The notes: generated by a model not told the origin, from the sequence alone. A stretch of 64,000 nt of DNA from GCA-002726655 sp046582185 (GCA_046582185.1 JAYGEX010000002.1:1-64000); one strand, 5' to 3'; positions 8,521 through 17,334 are shown, counted from the first letter of the stretch. Made by a program: numbers and translations.

Positions 8521-9470
8521 TGGCGACGACAAAATACAATTTTGATTTTATGGGCTATCGAAAGATGGCGGCAGGCATCTCGCTTGTGCTTGTCTTATTG
8601 TCCTTCGTCACCCTCGCCATTAATCAGGTTAACTGGGGTCTCGACTTTACAGGTGGTACTTTGGTTGAGGTCTTCTACGAAGATTCCGTCAGCCCGGAGG
8701 CCATTCGCGTGCAACTGGATGAAGCGGGATACGATGGCCACGTGGTCCAATACTTTGGCTCTGCCCAGGATGTACTGATCAGAATACCGCCACAAAAATC
8801 CTTAAGTGATAGGGAAAATGCAAAGCTGGGCGATCGAATCATTGCTGCGCTCAGGCAGGAAGCAAGCGGCGAAGTCACATTGCGCCGTTCCGAATTCGTT
8901 GGCCCGGCCGTGGGTGAAGAACTTACCAATCAAGGCGGCCTTGGCCTGTTAACCGCGCTCGCCGTGGTCATGATCTACGTTGCCTTCCGCTTCCAGCTTA
9001 AATTTGCTGTCGGCGCTGTTGTCGCTCTATTCCATGACGTCATGATTACCCTCGGTATCTTCTCCCTCGCCCGTTGGAACTTCGACCTCACCGTACTCGC
9101 TGCATTACTTGCTGTTATCGGTTATTCACTCAATGACACCATTGTTGTATCCGACAGAATCCGCGAAAATTTCCGTAAGATACGAAAGAAGTCGCCCCAG
9201 GAGATCATCAATACCTCTCTAAACCAAACTTTAAGCCGTACCTTGATCACCTCCTTCACAACTCTGATCGTCCTATTTTCATTGTTGATCCTCGGCGGTG
9301 AACTCATTCGCGGCTTTGCCATCGGTCTAATCATCGGCGTAGTGGTTGGAACCTATTCCTCGATCTATATCGCCGCCAACGTCCTTCTGATGTTAAATAT
9401 CAGCAAAGAAGATCTCGCCATTCCCGTTAAGGAAGGCGCTGAAGATCCGGATATTCAGCAAGGTTTTTGA
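8520..9470 (+). CDS. secF: protein translocase subunit SecF
   Basis: 316 residues with six predicted helices. MGYRKMAAGISLVLVLLS is the first helix, and WGLDFTGGTLVEV (about 39-51) is the SecF counterpart of the SecD D1 motif. GYSLNDTIVVSDRIREN (about 200-216) is the conserved channel motif. ATG at 8520 overlaps the secD stop (TAATG), indicating translational coupling. The stop TGA at 9468 lies in CAAGGTTTTTGATT, a motif that recurs in extended form at 9489-9506. This is a weak example of the stop-codon duplications seen elsewhere. Confidence 0.97.
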   Translation: MATTKYNFDFMGYRKMAAGISLVLVLLSFVTLAINQVNWGLDFTGGTLVEVFYEDSVSPEAIRVQLDEAGYDGHVVQYFGSAQDVLIRIPPQKSLSDRENAKLGDRIIAALRQEASGEVTLRRSEFVGPAVGEELTNQGGLGLLTALAVVMIYVAFRFQLKFAVGAVVALFHDVMITLGIFSLARWNFDLTVLAALLAVIGYSLNDTIVVSDRIRENFRKIRKKSPQEIINTSLNQTLSRTLITSFTTLIVLFSLLILGGELIRGFAIGLIIGVVVGTYSSIYIAANVLLMLNISKEDLAIPVKEGAEDPDIQQGF

Positions 9471-9594
9471 TTACTAACGGATTCGATCCAAGGTACTTTT
9501 TTGATTCTGTGCAGCGCTGGTCGCAGCCTGTCACTACCCTCTTGCCCCCTACGCGACTTGTGGCCCTGCTGCGAACCCCAATAAATTTATGTCA

Positions 9595-9608
9595 GACTAA
9601 GCTTAGTC
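9595..9608. repeat. 14-bp perfect palindrome at the suhB stop
   Basis: GACTAAGCTTAGTC overlaps the minus-strand suhB stop codon (TTA at 9603-9605 on the plus strand). It lies in the 132-base gap between the convergent secF and suhB genes. There is no T-run, so a classical terminator is not supported. Confidence 0.4.
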
Positions 9609-10397
9609 GGTAGCAAAGTTTTTCTTAACAATCGGCGCCAACGCTTTAAATATCTTAGGTGTGCCAGCAACAATACCGCCAGATTGCATATAGTTAGCGC
9701 CGCCCGAAAAATCCCCGACAAGCCCGCCAGACTCAGTAACCATCAAAGCCCCAGCCGCCATATCCCAGGGCGAAAGCCCGCGCATCCAGGTCCCGTCATA
9801 ACGTCCCGCTGCAACATAAGCCAGTTCAAGGCAGGCACTGCCCGGCTGGCGAATAGTCACATGTTTGTTGAGTAAATAGCCGTAGGTTTCTTTTTGGGCA
9901 TCCGACAGGTCACCCTTCATGCGTCCCCCTGCTGCAATGATGCTGCCGTCCAGATCGTCCTTATTGCTCACGCGAACCTTTTTGCCATTAAGCTGGCAGC
10001 CATGGCCGCGACTGGCGACGAATTCTTCCTGGCGCATGGGGTCCAGGATAACGCCGTGTTCCAGCTTGCCTTTATATACACAAGCAATTGACACGCAGAA
10101 ATGCGGGATCTGTCGCAGGAAGTTCATGGTGCCGTCGATGGGGTCGATGATCCATTCATAATCGGCACCTTCAATTTCAACATTGTTGATTTTTTCTTCG
10201 CCGGTAATGGAATGCCCTGGATAGGTATCCTTCAACATATCAACAATGATTCGTTCTGCATCGCGATCGATATTGGTTACATAATCGTTGTGGCCCTTCT
10301 CGTCGATCTTCACCAGGTCCGGTCGGTCAAATGCGCGCGTAATTCTTAAGGATGCTTCTCTTGCGGCTCGTAGAGCGATGCTGGCCATCGGTTGCAT
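9603..10397 (-). CDS. suhB: inositol-1-monophosphatase family protein SuhB
   Basis: 264 residues with the full inositol monophosphatase metal site. EEK lies near residue 66, DPIDGTMNF near 86-94 and SPWDMAAG near 212-219, all with conserved acidic ligands. In gammaproteobacteria SuhB hydrolyses inositol-1-phosphate in vitro and joins the rRNA transcription antitermination complex. ATG 10397 starts MQPMASIALRAAR, matching the family N-terminus. It is divergent from trmJ, the usual arrangement. A 3 x 12-bp tandem repeat (10445-10480) lies in the shared promoter region. Confidence 0.96.
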   Translation of the reverse strand: MQPMASIALRAAREASLRITRAFDRPDLVKIDEKGHNDYVTNIDRDAERIIVDMLKDTYPGHSITGEEKINNVEIEGADYEWIIDPIDGTMNFLRQIPHFCVSIACVYKGKLEHGVILDPMRQEEFVASRGHGCQLNGKKVRVSNKDDLDGSIIAAGGRMKGDLSDAQKETYGYLLNKHVTIRQPGSACLELAYVAAGRYDGTWMRGLSPWDMAAGALMVTESGGLVGDFSGGANYMQSGGIVAGTPKIFKALAPIVKKNFATD

Positions 10398-10444
10398 GTG
10401 GCAAGTCCGGTATTAATAGGGCGCGCATCATAGCAGATCGAGTG

Positions 10445-10480
10445 AATGTTCGGATAAATGTTCGGATAAATGTTTCGATA
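10445..10480. repeat. 3 x 12-bp tandem repeat in the suhB-trmJ divergent promoter region
   Basis: AATGTTCGGATA at 10445-10456 and 10457-10468 is identical. AATGTTTCGATA (10469-10480) differs by two bases, and a trailing AACATTCC forms a short inverted match to the unit. The array lies 48 bases upstream of suhB and about 37 bases upstream of trmJ, so it could influence either promoter. Confidence 0.9.
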
Positions 10481-10516
10481 AACATTCCTTCAAAAACGCC
10501 ATATGCAAGCTGTATC

Positions 10517-11275
10517 ATGCCCCCCATGACCAGCGAATTAAAAGAAAACCTGTTCCCGAACTTGAGCATCGTGCTTATCGAGACTTCACATCCCGGCAAT
10601 ATCGGCGCAGCCGCCCGGGCTATGAAGAATATGGGGGTGACAAACCTGACCCTCGTTAACCCCAAAGACTTCCCAAGTGATAAGGCAAAGTATCGAGCGG
10701 TGAGTGCCGAGGACGTGGTCGCGAATGCCACTGTAGTGCCCGATGTGGAGGCCGCGATTGCCGATTGTGAATTGGTGATCGGTACGTCGGCGCGGGACAG
10801 GCGAATACCCTGGCCGCTGCTGGATCCAAAAGAATGTGGGGAGATGATCGTCAAGGAACAGTTGGCGGGTCGAAAGGTGGCCATCATGTTTGGCCGGGAA
10901 GATCGCGGCTTAAAGAACGAAGAATTACAGAAGTGTCATTACCATGTGAATATTCCGACCGGCGAAGCCTATAGCTCGCTCAATCTTGCCATGGCTGTTC
11001 AGGTGATCACTTACGAAATACTACAGGCCTCGCTAAAAGAGGCGGGGCAGGTGAATGAACCTGCATGGGACGTTCCATTTGCCAACAGCTCGGACATGGA
11101 ACATCTGTTTACTCATTTGGAAGAGACCCTGATAGAGGTCAACTTTCACGACCCGGATAACCCGCGCCAGCTCATGACGCGACTGCGGCGCTTGTTCAAT
11201 CGCATCAGGCCCGATCAGATGGAAATCAACATCCTGCGGGGCTTCCTAACCGCGATCAATCATATAAAGAAATAA
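10517..11275 (+). CDS. trmJ: tRNA (cytidine/uridine-32-2'-O)-methyltransferase TrmJ
   Basis: A SPOUT-class methyltransferase of about 252 residues. HPGNIGAAARAMKNMG near the N-terminus, FGREDRGLKNEEL in the middle and IPTGEAYSSLNLAMAVQ contain the trefoil-knot SAM site. TrmJ 2'-O-methylates position 32 of certain tRNAs. Possible starts are ATG 10517 and ATG 10526. I chose 10517, but neither has a clear ribosome site. The frame stays open upstream to about 10352, but that part encodes the 12-bp repeat (NVRINVRINV) and is not conserved-looking. Confidence 0.95.
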   Translation: MPPMTSELKENLFPNLSIVLIETSHPGNIGAAARAMKNMGVTNLTLVNPKDFPSDKAKYRAVSAEDVVANATVVPDVEAAIADCELVIGTSARDRRIPWPLLDPKECGEMIVKEQLAGRKVAIMFGREDRGLKNEELQKCHYHVNIPTGEAYSSLNLAMAVQVITYEILQASLKEAGQVNEPAWDVPFANSSDMEHLFTHLEETLIEVNFHDPDNPRQLMTRLRRLFNRIRPDQMEINILRGFLTAINHIKK

Positions 11276-11305
11276 TCTAAGCGTAATGCCACCCAGGCTT
11301 TGCTA

Positions 11306-11380
11306 ATACCCGACTAAATTAGTAGGATATATACCTGACTAAATCAATCGGTTATTTAACTGACTAAAATAGTCGGGTAT
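11306..11380 (+). promoter_or_regulatory. three abutting 25-bp IscR-type operators
   Basis: Three 25-base boxes follow each other without spacers: 11306-11330, 11331-11355 and 11356-11380. Each has the type 1 IscR pattern, ATA-C-YGACTAAA followed by an A-T-rich centre and a GTCGGGTAT-like right arm. Box 3 is the best palindrome (CTGACTAAAATAGTCGGG); boxes 1 and 2 have decayed right arms (AGTAGGATAT, AATCGGTTAT). They lie immediately upstream of the iscR operon. By established knowledge, [2Fe-2S]-IscR represses its own operon through such sites. Confidence 0.85.
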
Positions 11381-11383
11381 ACT
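11356..11383 (+). promoter_or_regulatory. iscR operon promoter inside operator box 3
   Basis: -35 TTAACT (11356-11361), a 16-base spacer and -10 TATACT (11378-11383) lie almost entirely within operator box 3, so bound IscR would block RNA polymerase. Transcription would start near 11390, leaving a leader of about 147 bases before iscR. I see no clear structured element in that leader. Confidence 0.65.
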
Positions 11384-11536
11384 GCGCGACCTCGCGTGGC
11401 CTCTCGCCGCGATCAGGGTCTAATTAGTGCTAATTTTGGGATCTGTCATAGTTTCTGAACAGGTAAAACCAGCCTCGGCAAGCAGCTGTGGAAGGGCTTG
11501 GATAAAAGCAGAAATGAACGGAAATCGAGCGAAAAT

Positions 11537-12028
11537 ATGAAACTTACAGCAAAAGGAAGATATGCAGTTACAGCAATGTTGGATCTTGCTGTGCATGAAA
11601 ATGAAGGCCCTATCTGCCTTGCGGATATATCCGAACGCCAGGACATTAGCCTTTCCTATCTGGAGCAGCTATTTGCAAAATTACGCCGGAATGAACTGGT
11701 TGCCAGTGTGCGCGGCCCCGGTGGTGGATATCGCCTGAATCGTAGCTCGTCTGAAATATTTGTCGCTCAGATTGTTGATTCCGTTGATGAGAACGTGGAT
11801 GCAACAAGGTGTGGTGGAAAGTCGAATTGCCAGGGCGGCGAAACCTGTCTTACACATGAATTGTGGACAGATCTTAGCGAACAGATTCACCAATTTTTAA
11901 GTGGTATAGATCTCGCCAGCTTAATAGCGAAAAGAGAAGTCATTCAAATTGCAGCGCGTCAGGACGCATTGCGAGGCGAGTTGATTCGGCTGCCAGCTCG
12001 ATCAACTCCGGAAAGTGTCAGGAGTTAA
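11537..12028 (+). CDS. iscR: Fe-S cluster assembly transcriptional regulator IscR
   Basis: 163 residues in the Rrf2 family. MKLTAKGRYAVTAMLDLA begins the winged-helix domain. The [2Fe-2S] ligand cluster is present: three cysteines in RCGGKSNCQGGETCLTHELW, positions about 92, 98 and 104. The frame is open to 11498, but ATG 11537 gives the exact family N-terminus. It is the first gene of a complete isc operon with iscS 5 bases downstream, and the three operator boxes upstream imply autoregulation. Confidence 0.97.
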   Translation: MKLTAKGRYAVTAMLDLAVHENEGPICLADISERQDISLSYLEQLFAKLRRNELVASVRGPGGGYRLNRSSSEIFVAQIVDSVDENVDATRCGGKSNCQGGETCLTHELWTDLSEQIHQFLSGIDLASLIAKREVIQIAARQDALRGELIRLPARSTPESVRS

Positions 12029-12033
12029 TATTA

Positions 12034-13248
12034 ATGAAGTCACCGATTTATTTTGATTATGCGGCTACCACACCAGTGGATCCGCGCGTCGCTCAAAAGA
12101 TGAGCGAATGCCTTCTCGCCGAAGGCAAGTTTGGTAACCCTGCCAGTCGATCACACAAGTTTGGCTGGGAAGCTGAAGAGGCGGTAGAGATTGCTCGCCG
12201 GCAGGTTGCGGATCTCGTGAACTGCGATCCACGGGAAATTGTTTGGACGTCCGGCGCGACGGAATCCGATAATCTCGCTATTAAAGGTGTTGCCCAGTTC
12301 TACAAGAGGAAGGGCAAGCACATTATTACCTCCAAGATCGAGCACAAGGCAGTACTCGATACTTGCCGACATCTTGAAAAAGAAGGATATGAAGTTACCT
12401 ATCTTGATCCGGATCCCGATGGCTTGATTACGCCTGCCAAGGTACAAGCTGCCATCCGTGAAGATACAACCATTGTTTCCATCATGCATGTAAACAATGA
12501 GATTGGCGTGGTGAACGACATTGCCGCAATCGGCGAAGTTTGCCGCGCAGCGAAGGTATTCTTCCACGTGGATGCCGCGCAAAGTGCTGGCAAGGTTGAT
12601 ATCGATCTTGGCGAATTAAAGGTCGACCTGATGTCCTTCTCTGCTCACAAAATATATGGCCCGAAAGGTGTTGGTGTTTTGTTTGTGCGCAGGAAGCCAC
12701 GCGTGAGGTTGGAAGCACAGATGCACGGCGGTGGCCATGAGCGTGGTATGCGATCCGGAACACTGGCAACCCATCAATTGGTCGGCATGGGTGAAGCCTT
12801 TAGAATTGCGAAAGTTGAAATGCACGAAGAGTCGAAGCGTATCTTCGCGCTCCGGGAAAGATTGTGGGCTGGCTTTCAGAACATGGAAGAAGTCTATGTC
12901 AGTGGCAATATGGATCATCATGTTGCAGGCCTGATTAACATCAGCTTCAACTTTGTTGAGGGTGAATCATTGATCATGTCCATACCGGATGTGGCTTTAT
13001 CGTCAGGTTCTGCTTGTACATCCGCTAGCCTTGAGCCTTCTTATGTGCTTCGGGCGCTGGGCTTGAATGATGAGCTTGCCCATAGCTCACTGCGGTTTTC
13101 TATCGGCAGGTTTACGAGTGAAGAAGATATTGATGCGGCGATTGCGCAAGTACGCCAGGCAGTAAATAAGTTAAGAGAATTGTCGCCCTTGTGGGATATG
13201 TACAAGGACGGCGTGGATATGGATAAGATTGTATGGGCAGCGCATTAA
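12034..13248 (+). CDS. iscS: cysteine desulfurase IscS
   Basis: A 404-residue PLP enzyme that takes sulfur from cysteine and passes it to IscU as persulfide. YFDYAATTPVDPRV opens the fold, and SFSAHKIYGPKGVG (about 201-214) holds the PLP lysine. SSGSACTSASLEPS (about 323-336) carries the mobile-loop persulfide cysteine, in the group I arrangement typical of IscS. It is the second gene of the operon and is followed by iscU after 44 bases. Confidence 0.98.
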   Translation: MKSPIYFDYAATTPVDPRVAQKMSECLLAEGKFGNPASRSHKFGWEAEEAVEIARRQVADLVNCDPREIVWTSGATESDNLAIKGVAQFYKRKGKHIITSKIEHKAVLDTCRHLEKEGYEVTYLDPDPDGLITPAKVQAAIREDTTIVSIMHVNNEIGVVNDIAAIGEVCRAAKVFFHVDAAQSAGKVDIDLGELKVDLMSFSAHKIYGPKGVGVLFVRRKPRVRLEAQMHGGGHERGMRSGTLATHQLVGMGEAFRIAKVEMHEESKRIFALRERLWAGFQNMEEVYVSGNMDHHVAGLINISFNFVEGESLIMSIPDVALSSGSACTSASLEPSYVLRALGLNDELAHSSLRFSIGRFTSEEDIDAAIAQVRQAVNKLRELSPLWDMYKDGVDMDKIVWAAH

Positions 13249-13292
13249 TCCCTAATAAGATTAAGCCCCCGTCATAAACTGGAGAAACTAAA

Positions 13293-13733
13293 ATGGCCTA
13301 TAGTGATAAAGTATTAGATCACTACGAAAGTCCACGTAACGTCGGCAAGATGGATGCAGATGCTGATAATGTCGGCACCGGCATGGTTGGCGCACCCGCC
13401 TGCGGAGACGTGATGCGATTGCAAATCAAGGTTGGCGCCGACGGCGTAATCGAAGATGCGAAATTCAAGACCTATGGTTGTGGTTCAGCTATTGCATCCA
13501 GTTCCTTGTTAACCGAATGGGTTAAGGGGCGAACGCTCGAGGATGCGGCATCCATTAAGAATACTGAAATTGCCGAAGAGTTGGCTTTGCCGCCAGTTAA
13601 GATTCACTGTTCAGTTCTTGCCGAAGACGCAATCAAGGCAGCGGTTAAAGATTACCGTGATAAGCATGGTTCTGCTGGTGATAGTACGGCTGATGAAAGC
13701 CAGGTGGATGCATCCGCAGCAGCAGGGTCGTAA
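13293..13733 (+). CDS. iscU: Fe-S cluster scaffold protein IscU
   Basis: IscU assembles the [2Fe-2S] cluster with IscS and hands it on with HscA/HscB. All three cysteine ligands are visible: GAPACGDVM (about 37), YGCGSA (about 63) and HCSVLAEDA (about 106). The HscA recognition motif LPPVK lies just before the third cysteine. At 146 residues it is about 18 longer than the usual 128. The extra is a C-terminal tail rich in Ala, Ser and acidic residues (SAGDSTADESQVDASAAAGS). GGAGAAAC provides a good ribosome site. Confidence 0.98.
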   Translation: MAYSDKVLDHYESPRNVGKMDADADNVGTGMVGAPACGDVMRLQIKVGADGVIEDAKFKTYGCGSAIASSSLLTEWVKGRTLEDAASIKNTEIAEELALPPVKIHCSVLAEDAIKAAVKDYRDKHGSAGDSTADESQVDASAAAGS

Positions 13734-13745
13734 CGGAGTAGTAAA

Positions 13746-14069
13746 ATGGGTATTAGTTTGACAGAGGTAGCTGCGGAGCATGTTGCGCGCTATCTCGAAA
13801 GTCGTGGCAAGGGTATCGGAATCCGTCTGGCGGTAAAAACGACTGGCTGCTCTGGTCTAATGTATGTGATTGAACCAGTCGATGAAGCGCTGCCTGAAGA
13901 TCTCCAGTTCAGTTGTGTAGGCGTTGAAGTATTTGTCGATCCAAAGAGCATGGTCTACGTTGACGGTACCCAGATGGACTATGTCAAGCAAGGCCTCAAC
14001 GAAGGCTTTGAATTTAAAAATCCCAACGTCCAGGGCGAATGTGGTTGCGGCGAGAGCTTTACCGTCTAA
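13746..14069 (+). CDS. iscA: iron-sulfur cluster assembly protein IscA
   Basis: 107 residues of the HesB/IscA family, an A-type Fe-S carrier. The three conserved cysteines are present: TTGCSGLMY near residue 36 and the C-terminal ECGCGESFTV (two). Start ATG 13746 follows GGAGTAGTAAA, 13 bases after the iscU stop. Gene order and length are those of standard isc operons. Confidence 0.97.
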   Translation: MGISLTEVAAEHVARYLESRGKGIGIRLAVKTTGCSGLMYVIEPVDEALPEDLQFSCVGVEVFVDPKSMVYVDGTQMDYVKQGLNEGFEFKNPNVQGECGCGESFTV

Positions 14070-14123
14070 CTTTTTCTGGTTAGGCAGGTATGTCAGTCGC
14101 AAGGCTATAAGGTCAGTCAAGCA

Positions 14124-14648
14124 GTGGACTTCAATCAAAACTATTTCGAAATATTCCAGTTGCCTCAGGCATTCGAGCTTGATCTTGCATTGCTGTCGAG
14201 GCGAAACCTCGAACTGCAGAAGAGAGTGCACCCGGATAAGTTTGTTGATGCCACGACTAGTGAACGCCGCCTGTCCATGCAGTGGACAACCCAGATAAAT
14301 GAAGCATACGCGACGCTGGGTTCAAGCCTGCGCAGAGCGATTTACTTGCTGACCCTGGAAGGCAAAGAAATAGCGAACAACCCGCAGCTTGATCCGATGT
14401 TCCTGATGGAGCAAATCGAGTTGAGGGAAGAGCTGGAACAAATTGAAGAGGCAACTGATGGCATTGAATTGCTGGATCATTTCAGGGCCAGCGTCAGTAA
14501 AATTATGAAGACCCTGGAAGGGGATTTTTCAGCATGTTACGCAGCAAAGGAAATCGCTGGCGCAGAACAGGCTGTTTATAAGATGCAGTTCATCAACAAG
14601 CTGGCCATTGCAGCGAACAATGTTGAAGAGAAGCTGCTGGATTATTAA
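14124..14648 (+). CDS. hscB: Fe-S assembly co-chaperone HscB
   Basis: 174 residues: an N-terminal J domain with the HPD motif (RVHPDKFVDA, about 37-46) and a C-terminal three-helix domain that binds IscU. HscB stimulates the ATPase of HscA. The start is GTG 14124 (product MDFNQNYFEIFQLPQAF), matching the family N-terminus, with AAGGT about 9 bases upstream. It is separated from hscA by 36 bases. Confidence 0.96.
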   Translation: MDFNQNYFEIFQLPQAFELDLALLSRRNLELQKRVHPDKFVDATTSERRLSMQWTTQINEAYATLGSSLRRAIYLLTLEGKEIANNPQLDPMFLMEQIELREELEQIEEATDGIELLDHFRASVSKIMKTLEGDFSACYAAKEIAGAEQAVYKMQFINKLAIAANNVEEKLLDY

Positions 14649-14684
14649 ATGAAGATCGGTAAATAAAGGCCGATGGCACCTTAA

Positions 14685-16565
14685 ATGGCACTATTACAAA
14701 TCACAGAACCCGGTCAGGCTGTTGACCCGCACCAGAGAAAGCGGGCGGCAGGTATAGACCTTGGCACGACGAACTCGCTAATAGCGAGTGTTCGCGGTGG
14801 CATGACTGAAACCTTGCCGGATACTCAGGGCCAGCATTTGATGCCATCTGTTGTTCAGTACAAAGAAAGCGAGACCATAGTCGGCCAGGACGCGCTGGAT
14901 GCGGCAAGGCAAGATCCACTAAACACTATCGTTTCAGTTAAACGACTGATGGGTAGAGGTGTTTCTGATCTCAAGGTTTTAGGTGATCAGCTGCCATACG
15001 AATTTGCATCGACAGATTCCGGTATGCCGCGAATAAAAACCGTTGGTGGCGACAAGAGCCCGGTTGAGGTGTCGGCGGAAGTACTGCATGCACTGGTATT
15101 AAGAGCCAGGGAATTTATGGCCGGTGAGCTCGATGGTGTTGTTATCACAGTACCTGCATATTTTGATGATGCCCAGCGACAGGCAACCAAGGATGCCGCG
15201 AGAATAGCCAATCTCCATGTGCTGCGATTACTTAACGAGCCAACTGCCGCGGCGGTTGCCTATGGTCTGGATACAGGGGCCGAAGGTATTGTTGCTGTTT
15301 ACGACCTCGGCGGTGGAACGTTTGATATCTCGATATTACGTTTAGCCAGAGGTGTCTTTGAAGTGCTGGCGACCGGTGGTAATTCCAGTCTCGGTGGCGA
15401 TGATTTCGACTTAAAGATCGCACAATGGCTAATAAGCGAATCTGGGTTTCAAGGCAAAATAAGCCATGGTCAACATCGTGCGCTGCTATTGGAGGCGCGT
15501 AGTATTAAAGAGCAGCTTAGCGAACAAAGCGCCGTAGATGTTGAATTCCAATTCGAATCTTTATCGGTCAAGGGCAGATATATCGTTACGCAACTGGAAT
15601 CTGATATCGCTCCCCTGATCCAGGAATCGATCAAAGCCTGTCGTCGGGCGGTCAGGGATTCCGGTATTGCTCTGCAGGATATCTCGAATATCGTCTTGGT
15701 TGGAGGCTCCACGCGTGTGCCTGCGGTCAGGCAGGCAGTAGAAACGTATTTCAAAAAGGAGCCGCTGAGTGACATCGATCCCGACCGGGTAGTAGCAATT
15801 GGTGCAGCGATACAAGCGGATCAGCTGGTCGGTAATAAGCCAGACGATGAAATATTACTTCTGGATGTCTTGCCACTTTCACTAGGCCTTGAAACGGTTG
15901 GCGGCCTCGCGGAAAAGATCATCCAGCGCAATACGCCTATTCCCGTTGCCCGGGGGCAGGAATTTACGACCTACAAAGATGGCCAGACCGCCATGCTCAT
16001 TCATGTGATCCAGGGCGAAAGGGAACTGATATCAGATTGCAGGTCGCTGGCAAGATTTGAGCTACATGAGATACCACCTATGGTCGCAGGTGCCGCAAAG
16101 ATCAAGGTGACTTTCCAGGTAGATGCCGATGGTCTGTTATCTGTTTCGGCGATGGAACAAAGTACGGGCGTTGCCGCAAAAATTGAAGTTAAACCTTCCT
16201 ATGGCCTCGCCGAAGATGAAATAACAGACATGCTCAAAGATTCATTTCAGTTTGCGGAGCAAGACGCCAGGTCGCGTTCTCTCTCTGAAGCGAAGGTTGA
16301 AGCAGGGCGCGTCGTTGAAGCGCTAAGAAATGCGCTGATAGTTGATGGCGAAAGATTGTTGTTAAAGCAAGAGGTCACTCTGCTGAATGATGGCGTGCTG
16401 AAGCTGGAAGAGCTGGCCAAGGAAGATGATGTTCGTGCAATAACGACAGGTGTGGAAATGCTTGGCAAGGCAAGCGAAGAGTTTGCCGGCTTGAGGATGG
16501 ATGCTTCCGTTCGTGAAGCGCTGGCAGGGCATCAAATTGAAGAATTAGATGAAGGAATGAACTGA
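14685..16565 (+). CDS. hscA: Fe-S assembly Hsp70-type chaperone HscA
   Basis: 626 residues. The Hsp70 ATPase signatures are visible: GIDLGTTNSLIASV (about 23-36), YDLGGGTFDISIL (about 206-218) and IVLVGGSTRVPAV (about 335-347). A substrate-binding domain follows. HscA drives cluster release from IscU by recognising LPPVK. The stop codon overlaps the start of fdx by one base (TGATG), suggesting coupled translation. Confidence 0.97.
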   Translation: MALLQITEPGQAVDPHQRKRAAGIDLGTTNSLIASVRGGMTETLPDTQGQHLMPSVVQYKESETIVGQDALDAARQDPLNTIVSVKRLMGRGVSDLKVLGDQLPYEFASTDSGMPRIKTVGGDKSPVEVSAEVLHALVLRAREFMAGELDGVVITVPAYFDDAQRQATKDAARIANLHVLRLLNEPTAAAVAYGLDTGAEGIVAVYDLGGGTFDISILRLARGVFEVLATGGNSSLGGDDFDLKIAQWLISESGFQGKISHGQHRALLLEARSIKEQLSEQSAVDVEFQFESLSVKGRYIVTQLESDIAPLIQESIKACRRAVRDSGIALQDISNIVLVGGSTRVPAVRQAVETYFKKEPLSDIDPDRVVAIGAAIQADQLVGNKPDDEILLLDVLPLSLGLETVGGLAEKIIQRNTPIPVARGQEFTTYKDGQTAMLIHVIQGERELISDCRSLARFELHEIPPMVAGAAKIKVTFQVDADGLLSVSAMEQSTGVAAKIEVKPSYGLAEDEITDMLKDSFQFAEQDARSRSLSEAKVEAGRVVEALRNALIVDGERLLLKQEVTLLNDGVLKLEELAKEDDVRAITTGVEMLGKASEEFAGLRMDASVREALAGHQIEELDEGMN

Positions 16566-16903
16566 TGCCACAGATAATCTTTTTGCCTCATGAGCAAAGA
16601 TGCCCGGAAGGTGCCGTACTTGAAGCGAACCCAGGCGATAATTTGATTGAACTTGCCCTGGAAAACGGTATCGATATAGAGCATGCCTGCGAGAAGGCAT
16701 GTGCTTGTACGACTTGCCATATTATTTTGCGCGAGGGCTTCGATACGCTGGAAGAGTCGGATGAAACCGAGGACGATTTGCTGGATAAGGCCTGGGGTTT
16801 GGAGCCGGATTCCCGTTTGAGTTGTCAGGTTGTCATTGGTGATGAAGATCTGGTGATTGAGATTCCTAAATATACGATTAATCAGGTTTCTGAGGCGCAT
16901 TGA
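16565..16903 (+). CDS. fdx: isc-type [2Fe-2S] ferredoxin
   Basis: 112 residues, adrenodoxin-like. Cluster ligands are C-x5-C-x2-C in HACEKACACTTCHI (about 41-54) and a fourth cysteine in SRLSCQVVIGDEDL (about 86). Fdx donates electrons during Fe-S assembly by IscS/IscU. It overlaps hscA by one base at its ATG. Its start region MPQIIFLPHEQRCPEGAV matches the family. Confidence 0.97.
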   Translation: MPQIIFLPHEQRCPEGAVLEANPGDNLIELALENGIDIEHACEKACACTTCHIILREGFDTLEESDETEDDLLDKAWGLEPDSRLSCQVVIGDEDLVIEIPKYTINQVSEAH

Positions 16904-16995
16904 AGGTGGTTTTACTGGGGTAGAGTCAACCTTGAATCCACCGACTCCGAGCTTGCTGCATATGGCGTGAGGTTTGTCTGGAATAGGAGAGTTGT

Positions 16996-17190
16996 ATGAA
17001 ATGGACGGATATCAACGATATTGCCATTGAATTGAGTGAAACCCATGAGGCTGTGGACCCTATGACGGTTCGGTTTACGGATTTGAGGCAGTGGGTGCTG
17101 GATCTAGCGGATTTTGATGATGATCCGGAGCGCTGCGGCGAACGGATCCTGGAGGCTATTCAGATGGCCTGGATCGAAGAATTGGACTGA
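16996..17190 (+). CDS. iscX: Fe-S assembly protein IscX (IscX/YfhJ)
   Basis: 64 residues, small and acidic. MKWTDINDIAIELSETH, DPMTVRFTDLRQWVLDL and a C-terminal ILEAIQMAWIEEL match IscX, which binds IscS and modulates its activity, possibly with iron. ATAGGAGAGTTGT supplies a ribosome site. It ends the isc operon 92 bases after fdx and is followed by a hairpin that could terminate transcription. Confidence 0.95.
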   Translation: MKWTDINDIAIELSETHEAVDPMTVRFTDLRQWVLDLADFDDDPERCGERILEAIQMAWIEELD

Positions 17191-17246
17191 TTTGTCCGAA
17201 TATCCGGCTTAAACCTTTTCCTATGTTTTCCTATCTGCAGGGCCCC

Positions 17247-17279
17247 AAAGCCGCGTATAATACGGGGCTTTTATTTTTT
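17247..17279 (+). terminator. probable terminator of the isc operon
   Basis: AAAGCC and GGCTTT (17247-17252 and 17266-17271) pair around an inner CGTAT-A-ATACG stem, followed by TTTATTTTTT. The same hairpin contains TATAAT (17256-17261), so it may also serve as the -10 box of an ndk promoter, although no good -35 is seen. Confidence 0.6.
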
Positions 17280-17334
17280 GATATTTTTTTGTAAATCATA
17301 TTTTTAAATCTTTATGTAGTTGGAGTTAGTACAA

